From the NCBI RefSeq assembly GCF_019578655.1, contig NC_063263.1, forward strand, positions 9,981,001 to 10,045,000: a stretch of 64,000 nt of DNA, in the 5' to 3' direction. This document shows, one piece after another, positions 13,178 to 25,936 of this stretch (position 1 is the first letter of the stretch; each line of letters opens with the position of its first letter). The notes under the pieces were generated by a model. The model was not told the origin of the DNA, made no database searches, and was given only the letters and a program-made list of their open reading frames with translations. The position numbers and the translations under genes were made by a program. Origin of the DNA: Ricinus communis (lineage: Eukaryota; Streptophyta; Magnoliopsida; Malpighiales; Euphorbiaceae).

Positions 13178-16043
13178 TCACACAAATGTACTGATGATTG
13201 GACTTGGAATGTTGTACCTTTTGAATTGAATGTAACCTGCAAAAGTAACGCCACTAATAGCAACAATCCCCAGAAAAATGAGTAGTCCAAGGGTCAATCC
13301 ATACTTTCTTCCTTGTGAGTCTCCATCCCTGAGCTGAAGGCAGCTTCTTACATTACAGGGCTCTTCTCTGGCAGGCTGCCATTGATTGAAGGTAAGAAAA
13401 CAAGGAAATCCGTATGTCTAAAACTTTGGCTTGCAAATTGTAGTTTATGTAATTAAACAGTGCCAATAATTAAGAGAAAATATAGCAGAGGATTAACAAG
13501 TATATACAACTGAAAAACAGATCAAATTGAGAGCATGATAAACAGATATTTGTTTAGATTTATAAATTAAAGTATCATCAACATATAGGTAACACATAGA
13601 GAGGAGATAAATTGATGGTGTTCAAGCTCTTCTGGAGACTCGAATGAACCCAAGCATTGGTTAAAAAGAATATTATAACTACCACAATTAGAATAGATGT
13701 GTGCAGCAACCATTTATGCATATCTTTTAAAATAATACAGAAAAAAATAGTTCTCTTCTTTCTTTTGCTCCCCTTTTGGCTGATTTGGGGATTTGATAAA
13801 TGTCTAATGTCTGAAAGTCAAAAAGATATTTGGTTTTGTTTGGCATTATTTGGATTTAAGAACACACATATGTTTATCGTTTTGGCAGTTTTTTCTACTT
13901 TACCATTTCTTCCAAAGAGCACTTATGATCATATACTGGATAATCTGGGACCAATGTATCTGCAAACACTGCATAACATTCCACATTGCGATACCTAATC
14001 CCACCATCACAAAGAGATGAGCAAGGCTTCCATGGTCCAGCAACCCACTTAAAAACTTCTGAAGGACAAACCAGATATATAGTGAATGTCAATGGCAAAT
14101 GACTAAAGCATTAATCCTGAACATACAAGTTTAGAAAAGCCATCGAGAGATTGTATGCATGTACCCTTCGGTTGTGGCTCCACGAGTAGCTTAGCACCAC
14201 TTCTGCAGTAACCCGATTTCAGTTCATCAGAATACATGTGGGGATCGGAGCAGTCTGTGCAACAAATATATTCATCACCAGTGTCCACTTTAGTATCACA
14301 TTTTGAGCACCGATCTTTTGTCACTTCTGGAGTTTCTGTTCAAGAATTGCAGCAGAAAATAAAAAAAATAAATAAAATGAAAATCGAGACTTAAACATTA
14401 CCATCACCTCGTGCTAAAATAGCAGAAACATAGGAAGACTTTTTCTTTTTCCAACATCTAATTATTAAGAACTATAAATTAGCTAGAGAAATGGAACTGA
14501 AAGCATTATATTGTCATAGACTCATATAGAATGACTCTCAATATCACGTTATAGATTGTGCAATGGAATTAAGCAAGTGGCCAACCTGGTATGCAGCAAT
14601 AAAAGCGTGTGTAGTATGGAGGTGGGCAAACAGAATATTTTGGCTCCGGACATAGCCCTTTACAGTCATTTGAGCGATCAGTAATTGCATGGCCCATTCC
14701 ACATTCTCCCCCCAATTTGTCTTGACAAGAAACATTCCAATAGCAACCTAAATTTGCATATATACATGAAAGCAACAGCCTGCTTCACTTGTGTGTAAAA
14801 TCAAATGACTGGGAAAAGAAAAATAAAAAAGATGGTTCTGCTGTAGTTCTGCTATACCTGACACTTAAAGAAAATTCAGTCATTTATTAAAGCACAAATA
14901 CCTTTTGTCAATCTTTATCTTTAACTTCTTTGGTATTTTATCCAATCATACGTGTGATAGTTAAGCAGTTTTATGTAGAAGCTTTCTTTTGACATGATAG
15001 AAAATTTCGTGTGTGAAACCTCCCTGTGCATTTCACAATTCTCTTATTGAAGTTTATCATGCCTCATTACTTCAGTGCAAATTATCTTGCTGCAGAGGTT
15101 CTGATTTTAGTGTTTTGATAAGCGTAAAACAGAATGGATCCTTTTATTCTATTCATTGTTAGGCAAATTGCAAGTACGAAAATGTGAGGGCTGAATACAT
15201 TCACCACAGTTCTATAATGTCCTGGAAACAAAATATTCAAAGGAACATGCATGATTATCTAGCAACTGTTGGAACTTCTATTACTCATTTACCCTTCTCC
15301 CTTACATATATCAGAATCAATAATGATTAAATCTCATTTGCATAGATCATGCTACCAATGTTTAAATTGAATATTAATCCTGTCAAAGTACGAGAACATA
15401 ACAGATTCTAAGTTCTAACCCCAATTCTAAGACCAGGCATTAGCCTTGACTAAACCAAATTAAGATACATGTTATCTCAAATAATTGCTACCATTTATTG
15501 ATATTTCCAGTACTATCTTATAGAACTTCGATAATATGCAATAATTATCACAAGCGTTTATCTGGAAAATCAGTCAAATTTATAGGATGATCAGCAAACA
15601 TGACAAAAAGATGGGTAAGCACAGCATAAAATTTCAACAAGAGAAAGATATATCTCAGGTCAGTCACTATTCACAACAAATGAATATCAGGCTTAAAGCA
15701 AGAAAATAAAATAAACTTATATAAATCGTTTTTCTTTAATTAAGAACACTGAAGATAACAAAAACCCGCCATTACCTATATCATGCACAAATACAATCGT
15801 ATTACTTGAGCTTAATTCTTCACATACAACCATAACATCATAGAACATAAAACTAAATAGCTGTTCTGTTCTTTGCTGACAATATTCTTTGCAAATCAAA
15901 AAATTGGAAAAAAAAAAAGGACAAAAGGTGTAGAGTAGAGGCTTACCATGAGAAGGGATGTTGACATTGAGTGACAGAACTGGTGCGATAACAGTCCAAA
16001 CAATGATCAAATACATCTTGAAAAGCCATTTCTTCTTCTCCAT
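13178..16043 (-). CDS. Secreted type I membrane protein with thrombospondin type-1 repeat
   Basis: Five coding exons on the minus strand: 16043-15947, 14747-14586, 14335-14165, 14058-13904 and 13375-13178. They join in frame to 260 residues. Residues 1 to about 24 form a basic start plus hydrophobic core (WLFKMYLIIVWTVIAPVLSL), a signal peptide. Residues 33-140 are Cys-rich, including CCIPG and a CSKCDTK...CCTDCSDP cluster. Residues about 148-207 carry a thrombospondin type-1 motif: WVAGPWKPCSSLCDGG, then R-Y-R-NVEC, and a closing EEPCNVRSC. Residues 221-243 form a transmembrane helix, followed by a short basic tail. TSP1 repeats bind matrix partners in animals. They are uncommon in plants, where a few such proteins carry ADAMTS-like labels without a protease domain. 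None is visible here. The 3' end is uncertain: the last intron could instead use AAAAG|GTACAAC (about 13221) and the acceptor at about 13046, changing the cytosolic tail. Confidence 0.75.
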
Positions 16044-19000
16044 TCCTACTCCCCCGGAAGGACAAACAAAAAGAATTTTCCTGGGAAAGTCGCAGAAACT
16101 TCACATCATAGTATTATAGTAAAGACAGACTGGCAATTGGAGCAGTCGTGGTCGACTGCATTTGACATTATGGTAGGAACTTGATTCATTAGAGAAAAAA
16201 AAAAAGAGCTCGCAAGTTTATAATACGTCTAATAGGAGAATAACACACGTTAGCACTTTGTATTTTAATATTATATATTCTATTATTTAAAATTAATAAA
16301 TATATTATCAATATTTAGACCACACACAAATTCTTCATATATTATATGTCAGTTGTTAGGTAAAGGACTAAAAAAGAATGATTGTCAATCACTAGCTACT
16401 TTTGACTTTTGCCTTCGAACGACAGCAGGAACAGACTGTCGTCCGCCTGGGAATAAACGACTTGTCATTTATCAAACGACCTGTTGCCCTTCCCTGCGGC
16501 GTGAAATAATAATGGGATCAAATTTATCAAAAAACACAACTAATCGTAGCCTCATTATCGATGATGTTAAGGCAGAGGGTTCGACGCAGACGCAGACGCA
16601 GACTGTCATACATTTTCTTTGTCTCCTCAACTCTATAAACTATGATCAGAGACAGCCATTTTTCCAAATGAATCAAGATTTCTTTTCCTCTTCTTTTTTA
16701 GATGAGTCCACATGAATCAATCTCAGTCAAGACTACATCATTTATACCTGATTTCATAAAATTATTAGCAATCTTATAACTAAGGTGATTTAAGCATCAT
16801 TAAACACACTGCCATAAAATTCTCAAGAGGAATAAAGATAAATTAATTGTTTGTTATTTTTGTAGTTGTTTCGATGTCGCCTGAGTAAGAAGTATTTATT
16901 CTTAACCTTTCATTTCTTTGAAAAACCCCTAACTCTAACACTAACCTTTCTGCCATTCTATAGTATCAATATCAATGTCAAAGTTCCCATTTGATGTTGT
17001 ATGACATGCTATCCTGCTCTCTGCACTGGGTTCTTTCCCGCAGCTTAGAAGGTTATGACGATAATCTGATCCAAAATACAATGGGTTTCTTCCGTTTGGC
17101 GGTATTGCGAGAGGATGCCTTAGTATGAGGGGCAAGTACCAAGAGTAAGAAGTGAAGCATAGACTACGAAGTTCTCCTGCACTTTTTTCTTAAGCTACTC
17201 CTTTTATGTAGTTTTTCTATATTTTTTCACTTTGTTTTTATTTATATTTTTATTTGTGATATTATTGAACTGTTTTCATGCACGTCCCTTTTTCTTTGTT
17301 TAGAAATTCTGTTCAGAAAGAGCAGGGTAAATAGCGTGGTTTGGCCTATACTTTTGTTTGGTATTAATATTTTATTTTTTTGTATTAAAATTTTAATTTT
17401 AGGCAACACTTCATTAAAAATCTATTTAATTTCTTATGGTGCTTCACATCAGCATTCCACTCACTGTTTATGTCACACTTAATTTTGAATAAATTGATTT
17501 GTTAGTATTAAAATTTTACTATTTATATCCAAATTGTACTAATTTTTCAATTTGTTTCTTTTTAGTACTGTGACCATTATTTTTGTTTCAATTGACAGTA
17601 CCTATTGAAATTTTTGTGATTTTTTTATTTATGTGTTTATTAGTATTATGCTTAGATGAATATTCGGCTAATACATCAGTAAAAAATTACAGGAATTCCA
17701 ATGGATATTGATGTCACTGAGAGTATAAAATAACAATAATGTGATTTGTTTCAAATAAGGATTTAAAAAATAGCGTTTAAGATTGTATTAGCATTAGTTT
17801 TTCATTAGTGTTTTAGGTGGGTATTTATAGAAGAATTGCTAGTTATTTTTTGTTTCAATTGACAGTACCTATCGGTTTTCAAAAATAGTGCTTTGTGGTT
17901 GTATATAATATTAGTTCGCTTATTGAGTATGTTAGTGGTCTAAGCGGACTGTCGAGTTGGCGATTAGCGGACTGTCGAGTTGGCGATTTCTAAATTCACA
18001 TGGGAGTTTATCTTTAGGCAAGTCTCTATCAACTATTGTCGATTAAAATATAAAAAATAGGTGTGATATTAAAAAATTTACACCATTTGAATATAAATAG
18101 CAAAACTCTAGTATTAATGGAACAATTTACTCAAAATTCTCTCTATATCATAAAAAATTGAACAAATTCCTAATAGTTTATTCTACAACAAAAATTAAAA
18201 TTTTAATAAAAAAAAAAAGATAAGAACATTAGTTCAAATTCGAAACAGCAACTTGCTTCTACTTTCTCCTAACATGGTTTTCTATTGTTTTTCAATATTG
18301 CATTTTTCATTTCGTACTCGTGCTACTTGTTCAAATAGACTGCACGGACCATAATTTTAAGGTTGAGACTAAAATCACTATACAAAAATAGGGTCTGAAT
18401 GCTCTGGAAGAATTAACTCGTTGCTTGATAACCTGCTTTCTTGCTTTCAAATAGACTGCTTTGTTAGTTCTAGTTCATATCAATTAGTCATGTTCGAATT
18501 TTTCGATTCCATAAATTTTACCATGTCCCAACCTCTACATTAAATGAATAGATTAATGATATATAATTTATAAAAAATTAAAAGTATATATTAATTATTT
18601 AACGCCGAAAAATAAAATATTTATATATATACACTAAAAACCTAATATTGTAATTTAAATTTAAGGCTTTGGAAAATAATGCATGGTGTATATATACATA
18701 CTGATGGGTCTTTAATAATGGAGCCCGAAAATCGCAAGAATTTGATTAGTCAATCTTGGATAAGCCAAGGATAACTCTTCAATATCAGATATGCGCGATT
18801 TGAAGTATGGAACACAAAGCGAAACAAGCAAATTAATTACTAGCACATTACGAAGTTTTTAACGTCCACATCCTTGTCTTTTCTGAGGTTGGACTTGGAA
18901 TTGGAAAAGGAAAAGGATTTTTAATTGTACTTCAGATTTCTTATTAACTAAGATATAATCCTTATGGAATTTTAATTTATCGATTTAATTTTAGCCCGCT

Positions 19001-19083
19001 ATTAAATATCATCCAATCATCAGGAAAAGTATATAAAACTTTTGTTCGATCCAACAACAATCAGGAAAAGCAACTAGGATCTC
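16044..19083. other. Intergenic region upstream of TSP1 and SAUR genes
   Basis: Bases 16044-16300 are the presumed promoter side of the minus-strand TSP1 gene. The rest is AT-rich. Open frames at 16353-16715 (plus) and 16941-17135 (minus) have no recognisable domain and no clear gene structure. A perfect 23-bp tandem duplication lies at 17943-17988. The right end, from about 18840, is the promoter side of the SAUR gene. Confidence 0.45.
17943..17988. repeat. Perfect 23-bp tandem duplication
   Basis: The unit AGCGGACTGTCGAGTTGGCG plus ATT occurs twice back to back (17943-17965 and 17966-17988) without a mismatch. It is more GC-rich than the surrounding DNA. Perfect identity points to a recent replication-slippage or repair event. 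Confidence 0.85.
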
Positions 19084-19090
19084 TATAAAA
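19084..19090 (+). promoter_or_regulatory. TATA box of SAUR gene
   Basis: TATAAAA lies 118 bp before the SAUR start codon. That leaves a leader of roughly 90 nt if transcription starts about 30 bp downstream. Confidence 0.6.
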
Positions 19091-19207
19091 CAATGCATCA
19101 GTCCCTAGTTAGCTAGAAACCCTATTGTTTCATTCACACTCTCTGTATAATTAGTTCTCTCAAGTCTACCACTAAACTCTCCCTGATAGAAGTACAGGAC
19201 GTTAATC

Positions 19208-19555
19208 ATGCATCTTTCAAGGATCTTTTCTGCTAAAATCAGTTCACTCCTTCATGGTTTCCTCCGACTGCAGCAAGACGAGTCCTCCAACAATCTGCTG
19301 CCGTCGAAGAATGCGAGAACCCCTCCAAGACGAAGAAGTTATGTTACCGTGTACGTGGGTGAAAAGAGCAAGAAATACAAAGTTCCAGTGGAGTATTTGA
19401 GCTTCCCGGAGTTCCAAGAATTGATCAAGAACGTATTAGCTAGTGAGCTCGACATTAAAATTGATGGGCCGATTAAGTTTGATAAGATTAGCACTAAGAA
19501 GTTCGATGAATTGATGGAGCGTGCCAAGAAGCAGCAACATGACAAACTTTATTAA
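19208..19555 (+). CDS. SAUR-like auxin-responsive small protein
   Basis: Intronless 115-codon frame, starting at the ATG before HLSRIFSAKI and well placed after a TATA box. The centre reads YVTVYVGEKSKKYKVPVEYL, then SFPEFQELIKNVL and DGPIKFDKIS. This is the order of the SAUR domain: YVG, then the VPV-YL strand, then a PxFQxLL helix. The usual closing motif (GxLTIPC) is replaced by DGPIKF, so this is a divergent member. SAURs are short-lived proteins that restrain PP2C-D phosphatases and promote cell expansion; that is family knowledge. A broken relative faces it about 620 bp away and shares the unusual GPIK motif, suggesting a local lineage-specific group. Regulation by auxin is not shown by the sequence. 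Confidence 0.85.
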   Translation: MHLSRIFSAKISSLLHGFLRLQQDESSNNLLPSKNARTPPRRRSYVTVYVGEKSKKYKVPVEYLSFPEFQELIKNVLASELDIKIDGPIKFDKISTKKFDELMERAKKQQHDKLY

Positions 19556-20173
19556 TTTTCTGCATGACCTTAGTCCATGCATGGATATAGGATCTAAATC
19601 TTCATGTAATTGATTTTTCCTTTTGTTTTCCTTAATTAAGTTCCTTGTCCATTTTTCTTGGCCATTGCAATGTCCAGTACACCTTTATTACTAACAACTG
19701 AACTGAGTTTCTATTGAGTTTGACTCGAGATGATGACTCACTCTACTAATTGTTTTAAATCAGAATTCCCAGTAAGGAGCTAAGGGCTGTGGAAGAAATA
19801 TTACTTCCTTCTTGGCAATTCATTTGTTTCTTGATTGTGATTTGTGAGGCTTGAATCCTGACATCTATGTTAGTTATTAGTAACATAATTAAAATGGCAA
19901 AGGCTATATTAATCAGAACAGTACCTGCAGAGTTAAGTGATACTAAGACAATTAAGTAAGGGTTTATGAAATTGAAATAAACTGTAAGAAATTTATAAGC
20001 CAATCGCTATATAGATTCAAAAAAAAAAAAAAAAAACACCAAGGTTACACCAGAAATACAAAGAAAACTTTCTCTGAAGGAAAAATCAGAACCCATATTA
20101 TCTGATTCGAAATCTATAACGAGATAAAACAATAATCATTAGAAATTGAGAATCCATGAATGATGATAGAACT
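19556..20173. other. Spacer between convergent SAUR gene and pseudogene
   Basis: Presumed 3' UTRs of the two SAUR copies, with a poly(A) run at 20019-20036. No other gene was seen. Confidence 0.5.
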
Positions 20174-20517
20174 CTATACAGACGTTTGAAAATTCTTGAT
20201 CATGAACGAAAAGTAAGTCTTTCCATCATCTAATTCTTGGTGACCAGGAGCTGCAAGGTGGAGTACCCACTCAAGCATATGCTGAGAGCAACGTAGTTTT
20301 ATGGGTCCATTGTTTTGGAAAATTTCCTCAAAGTATTGATTAAGCAAAGCTCGAAACATTCCACTGGGACTATATAACGTTTAAATTTAACATTCTCTCC
20401 GTCGACCACATAAACTTGGAAATTTCCACTCGGTGTTTCAATGCCTATTTCTTGGTAGGTCTGTCCCAGCTTCAGCTTCTTCACTATTGATTGAGATGCT
20501 TTTTGAATCTTCTTCAC
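20174..20517 (-). pseudogene. SAUR pseudogene (frameshift, start codon lost)
   Basis: The minus strand carries a SAUR-like sequence split between two frames. The first part (20517 down to about 20362) reads KKIQKASQSIV, then GNFQVYVVDGENVKFKRYIV and PVE. The second part (from about 20359) resumes in another frame with MFRALLNQYFEEIF, NNGPIKLRCS and MLEWVLHLA. In intact SAURs the VPV strand is followed by about five residues and then PxFRALL. The loss here is consistent with an out-of-frame deletion of about 16 nt near 20358-20365. There is also no ATG: the first codon in register is GTG, with an in-frame stop upstream and no ATG between. SAUR genes normally lack introns, so splicing is unlikely to rescue it. 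It is convergent with the intact SAUR at 19208-19555. Confidence 0.8.
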
Positions 20518-21252
20518 TGTTACAGTGATTTGTATGTGATGTGAGATATGAGAAACTATTGATTAAGGTAAATTTTTGTCTAAACTTGGTGTATCTCTCC
20601 ACCTATACACCAAATCAATAAATAATGGACACATATTTATTAATTTTAAATAATAAAATATATGAAATTACTTTTAATAATCAAGAGTTAGAAGTGTTTA
20701 ACTTGAAAATCTAGTTGGAATTGGACAAGAAATTATTGTCAGGATTTGAGATATAAATATTAGTACAGAATTTTAATTAAATATAACGCAAAAGAGTTTA
20801 TATATATATATACTAACTAATATTGCTCGTCACACGTATTACACAAATAAATTATTATCATAAAACTATAACATAATTTTATTTAATAAATTAGTATATA
20901 ATATAATATTAAATAGTAAATAATCCTATTAATAAAATATTATTATAATAATATGAACACATAAATTAATATATCAATAAAATAAAAATCAAAGATTTTT
21001 TTATGATTTTTTATCTTCAATTTTTACAAAAATTTGTAATGAATTATTTGAACTCCATCATAAGTATATATATATATAATGTGATGTAATATATTTTATC
21101 AATTTTTATAGAATTAAAAATGTATATATAGATTTTATAAGATTAAAAAGATATACAAGTGAATAAATAAATTAATAAAATTAAATTAAAAGCATAATAT
21201 TTTTCTTGTCTTCAAATCTTACGAAAGTATGTAGTGAGTTATTTCCATCATG

Positions 21253-21278
21253 TATATATATATATATATATATATATA
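21253..21278. repeat. (TA)n microsatellite
   Basis: Thirteen TA units in AT-rich intergenic DNA, inside the second of two related blocks. Confidence 0.9.
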
Positions 21279-22108
21279 GTGTGATATATTTATTATTTCG
21301 TATAGGATTAGAAATGTATATGAAATTATGATAGGATTAGAATTTGATTAGATTAATCACTAATTATTCTATTAGGATTAGAAAAATAAATTAATTATAT
21401 GTATAATTAAGATAGGATAAGGTTAGTAATTAATGATTAACTAGTCGTATATCTATGCGTTGCACGACCATTATTATTATTTAGATTACAAAATTAAATT
21501 GATAAATACAATTTAATATTTTTTTAATATTTGATATTAATTTATAATATTTTAAAAAATAATAGCAAACTAACTATATTTAAATATCTTTAACTTTTTA
21601 AAATTTTATTACTATAAAATATAAAAATTATCTTAAAAATATTTATTAATTAATTTTAATATTATATAAATTAATATTAACCATATAATTGATATTACTA
21701 TTTTTAAAATTAAAATTTATTATATAATTAAAATTAATTTATTATTCAATATAATATTAAAAATACTTTTTAAATTATTTTCTTAGAAATAGAATTATTA
21801 TCTAATTAGAAAATTAATATATTAATTAATATAATATTAAAAAATAACTAATATGCTATTTCTTATGATAGAATTAATATCATTATTTGATTAGAAAATT
21901 ATTTATTAGTTAATAAAATACAACTAATATCCTATTTCTTAGGATTAGAATCTGTGCTTAATTAGGAATGTAACTTATTAATCAATAAATTAATAGAAAA
22001 ATTATACATAAGCTTAAATTCCATGTGTTAAAATAGCACACATGTCAAAATAAAAACTCTATGAGTCAAAAATCAAGCACACATGTCAAGAAAAATTTAG
22101 GTCTCAAA

Positions 22109-22113
<5 letters not shown>

Positions 22114-22160
<47 letters not shown>
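22114..22160. repeat. (TA)n microsatellite
   Basis: About 23 uninterrupted TA units, the longest such tract in the window. Likely length-polymorphic. Confidence 0.95.
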
Positions 22161-22163
<3 letters not shown>

Positions 22164-22727
22164 TAATTACTAATAAAATCTTGAATTTTAGAATTTTTAA
22201 TAATTTTATCCAATTATTTTAAAATTTTAAAACAAATATCTATTCTTTTAATTTATATTTAAAAATATTTTTCAATGATAACTTTTGAAATTTCATAATA
22301 AGAAAGATAATGTGAAAAATCGACTATGCTCACTCAAAAACTAATAATTATGAATCATCAAAAATAATTTCTCTTAAACTTAATAATATAGTCATTATAA
22401 ATTTTATATATATTCATCGTTTCACATATTTCATGTCTAAATACAATAATTTTTTGACTCACTAATTTTTAGTAAATAGAATTGACTTGTCATATAATAT
22501 TTCTCATTGTAAAATTTTAAAAATTATTATCAAAAAGCTTTTTTAAACATAAATTGAAAGCATAGGTATTTATTTTAAAATAATTAAATAAAATTATTAA
22601 AAAGTATAAAGTTTAGAATTTAATTAATTTAATCAATTTTAAAAATTAAAATAAATATAAAATAAATTTTCAATTGAATAATACAAATTAATATTTATAT
22701 GGTAGAGTTTCTTTTAATATGCTGCTA

Positions 22728-22822
22728 AACAATTTGCACGCTCAACTTAGTGGTTATATGAAACCACAAATTGACTATTTAATGTTTAAATGAACTCAAT
22801 TGTAAGAATACAAGAAAAAAAA
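22728..22822 (+). mobile_element. Possible tRNA-derived SINE remnant
   Basis: GCTCAACTTAGTGGTTA resembles a pol III A box. It is followed about 35 bp later by a weak B-box-like TGTTTAAATGAACTC and then a short A-rich tail (CAAGAAAAAAA). No target-site duplication was identified. The B box is poor, so this is tentative. Confidence 0.3.
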
Positions 22823-25800
22823 TTCTTATTATTAGCATTTTAAATTTATTAATTTTACAAAGGAAAATCCAAATATCATCCACTCTAAAAAGTTTAAAAT
22901 ATTCCATAAACTTCACAAAAAAAATTAAATACTCTATGAAAAATTAAGAAAACATTAATAAAAAATAAAAAAATAAAGCTAAAAGATTTATGTTTATTGA
23001 ATTAAAAAATATATATGAAACAATAAGTAACTGTTGATCTAAAAGATGACCAAAAGATGAGAAAGAGAGAAAAGGGTCTAGACCCAAAATAATTATAGGG
23101 AAATAACATCTATTTAATCCTATTGTGAAAGTTAATTATTCAATTTTGCTTATATTCCATAACTTAGTCAAGTTTCCTTAAACCCTAGACAGTGTTTTGA
23201 TAAAATCTGTAGAGAAGAGAAGTGAAGATATGCATCTTTAAATTAATTCATGCAACAAGAATTTCAATGCAAAGGTCTCTTGGGCCCTTGGCGACCTAAA
23301 ACCCTAATAATGAGTAGTTGTGAGTTTGAATTTATAAAACATGTGGGTTTGAAAAATCTTTATTGCAATAACATGGAAATTCTATTTGCTACATTCTGAT
23401 TGATTGAAAGCTATGCTCGAGTCTCCTCCCAAAGTAATTGGTTTGAAGAGCATCGCAGCCTTTAGTTTGGTTTGACATTCAAATATCCTTTTATAAATAG
23501 GGCATTTGAACATTAATTTTCCCAACTCTAGGATGCAAAAGAAAATGTGTTAATTAAACCTCAAAAAGAGTCATGTCAACAATTGAATTACATTTAACTA
23601 TATTTAAGTTTACGATAAAATAATTGTTAATTTATTAAATATATTAGGTATTTGTTTTTACTTATATGATTAAAACATATTTATTATGTGTTAATCATTT
23701 AATACTAAATTATAAAACATTCATACATACGTACCGCTGTTTTTATTTAATATGATGTATACACCTCACATATGCAAAAATTAGCCTTATAACGTATAGT
23801 GCTCAAACTAATTCGACAAGTTTCATTCGATAACTGGTAAATTTTGTTACACGTTTGCTGGTTCTCTACTAAGTATATCCATTATAATTATTTGGATATC
23901 TGAAAACAATGTTATTTCTTTGAAAATTAGTTTGAATTTTACCCATGTATTGTATCATAGTCAATTGGCAAACACATATCCTTAAAGCTATTTCCCATCA
24001 CAGAGAAATTATCAACATACATATGTGGTCCATCTCGCCCGCCAGACTATGTGAGCTAGCAAGTTGCTACGTCCGTGAATTTGTTGCATGTTCACATTTC
24101 TTGAGTTCGCTTTCTAAGTGATGCACGCCACATATACCGTATGCTGCCATCAATTTTGAATTCATGGACTCAGGTTCAAGAAATGAAAAGGACCAGGTTG
24201 CTCTATTTTCCCCACTATTGGCGGGGAGTGACTGTTGGAAATTATACAAGTAGCTTGCAGAAAAAAGCAAATCTCAGTTGAAATTGACAGTTTGGTTGTG
24301 TATGGGTCATCTTGCAGCAGTCCAAAGTCAAGACTATGTTTGATTTTGTTGCCAGAATAATAATTATTATAATGATAATCTTATTTTGGTTTGAACATTT
24401 TCTTCATGTCTTATTCAACTATAGATTAGGGATTGAATAATTAAATGCCAAAGCAATAGCAATAAATAACAATGAAAAAAAATAAATAATAAAGAACTAA
24501 TAGCATAGCTGAGTGCATGGAAATTTAATCAAAGGACCATTATTGATTCTTTTAAATTTCTTAAGACTGCTATACTTTGTTTATCCTAATGGTTTTCTTT
24601 AGGTTCACACCCTCAACTAAATTTGTTTGTCCTATAGGGTATTAGGTATATATTAAGGATTATTGTGATTATTAAGAATAATAATTGATTATATACTAGT
24701 TTAGCTTTCTATTTGTGTTTTTATTGTATTTACAGGAGAAAAGCAAAACAATTTTCAAATTTATGGGTTTTCTTATATCTGTTAAAGTACAAAAAGCAAA
24801 ATAAATTTTAAATTCGAATTCTTCCATCTGTTAGAAGAGAATATATGTTTCTATATAATTTATTGTTGATATTCGATTGTTGAAATTATTATGAAAAAAT
24901 AATTAATAACTTACTATTGTCTTTATACTTAGTTCCTCATTACCATCATTTTGATTTATCCTTCCATCCTAACTAGATTTAAGATTTAAGCTTGACACTT
25001 TGTCTTTCAATTAGAAAAAGAAGAAAAAAAAAGGCATACTTGAAGTTGTATTCGCAGAGCTATAATTTTAGATAAGGGTGCAAAAGTTAAGATGTCAAAA
25101 TTTAGAGGGACCGATTTTAATAAAGTTAAAAGGCATTAGTGTTTTACTGGCTATAATTTCTCCTTATACTTAAAAGAAAATATTAACTATAAGTTATAGC
25201 CAAAAACATAAATGGTAATTCTATTTTGTTAAGAAAGAGGAAGTTAGGTTATAAAAGAAGTGGTGGGCAGCAGTTGGATGATGAACTTTGTATGAATTAA
25301 TTAATTATCTTGGAAAGATATGATTATCATGGGTTGGATAGTCCATTTGGTATTGGCAACTTCTTTTAATTAAGATGTGAAGAAAATAATGATTTCTTAT
25401 AAGATGGAATAGGCAATATGACATTTCAAACTTTTATTTACTTTGTATTAAAATTTAGAAACTGAAATAAAATAATTGACATTTTAAAACTTTATAGCAT
25501 GTGAATTAATTTCAAAATAAAGAAATAAACAATAGATTATAATTAAATTTATTTTAAAATGACAGATTCAATATAATAGAGGTACATATTTGAATTTAAG
25601 ATTTTAAATTCAAAATCTTTCATCTTTCATTTGTATAAAAAAAAAGAATTATAATATCTCTAGGACTTTTATTGTAGATTTTTTTTTTATTAGTTTAGTC
25701 CAAATTCCAAATTTTTTGTCAAAATCATGTGCTCTATTAATACTAAAGAGGACTAGGATATTAAAATAAGTAGAAATATACATCAAAATGCAATTCATAG

Positions 25801-25936
25801 AAACTATATTCCAGATTCGGAATGCATCATAAAATACTAATCCTCGGTCCATGAAAATATATAAATCTCAGGGTAAACAAGTCTTTACATGGACGTGTAT
25901 GTAAGGCTTTAGACTTTGCCTCTCTTTTCCTCTGTC

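Larger units (their letters stand above)
20518..25936. other. Long AT-rich intergenic region
   Basis: No gene was recognised in about 5.4 kb. Bases 20560-22700 are extremely AT-rich. Two related blocks lie at about 20990-21130 and 21190-21320; both pass through TCTTCAA, then TATTT, then a TA run, then a GTGAT motif. A further short repeat around CCTATTTCTTA occurs near 21855 and 21930. (TA)n runs lie at 21253-21278 and 22114-22160. A possible SINE lies at about 22728-22822. Bases 22900-25900 hold only short frames without domains. The last kilobase is the promoter side of the BOR gene. Confidence 0.5.

Noticed and set aside
16353..16715. 120-codon plus-strand open frame
   Set aside because: No domain or signal, no nearby promoter, and mixed composition. 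It contains a short CAGACG repeat and is likely a chance frame in the promoter region of the TSP1 gene.
16941..17135. 64-codon minus-strand frame with Cys, vaguely like a receptor-kinase extracellular segment
   Set aside because: I could not match it to any family motif, no kinase or flanking exons were found, and the evidence is too weak to list as a gene fragment.
24067..24270. 67-codon minus-strand frame
   Set aside because: No family features and isolated in AT-rich DNA.
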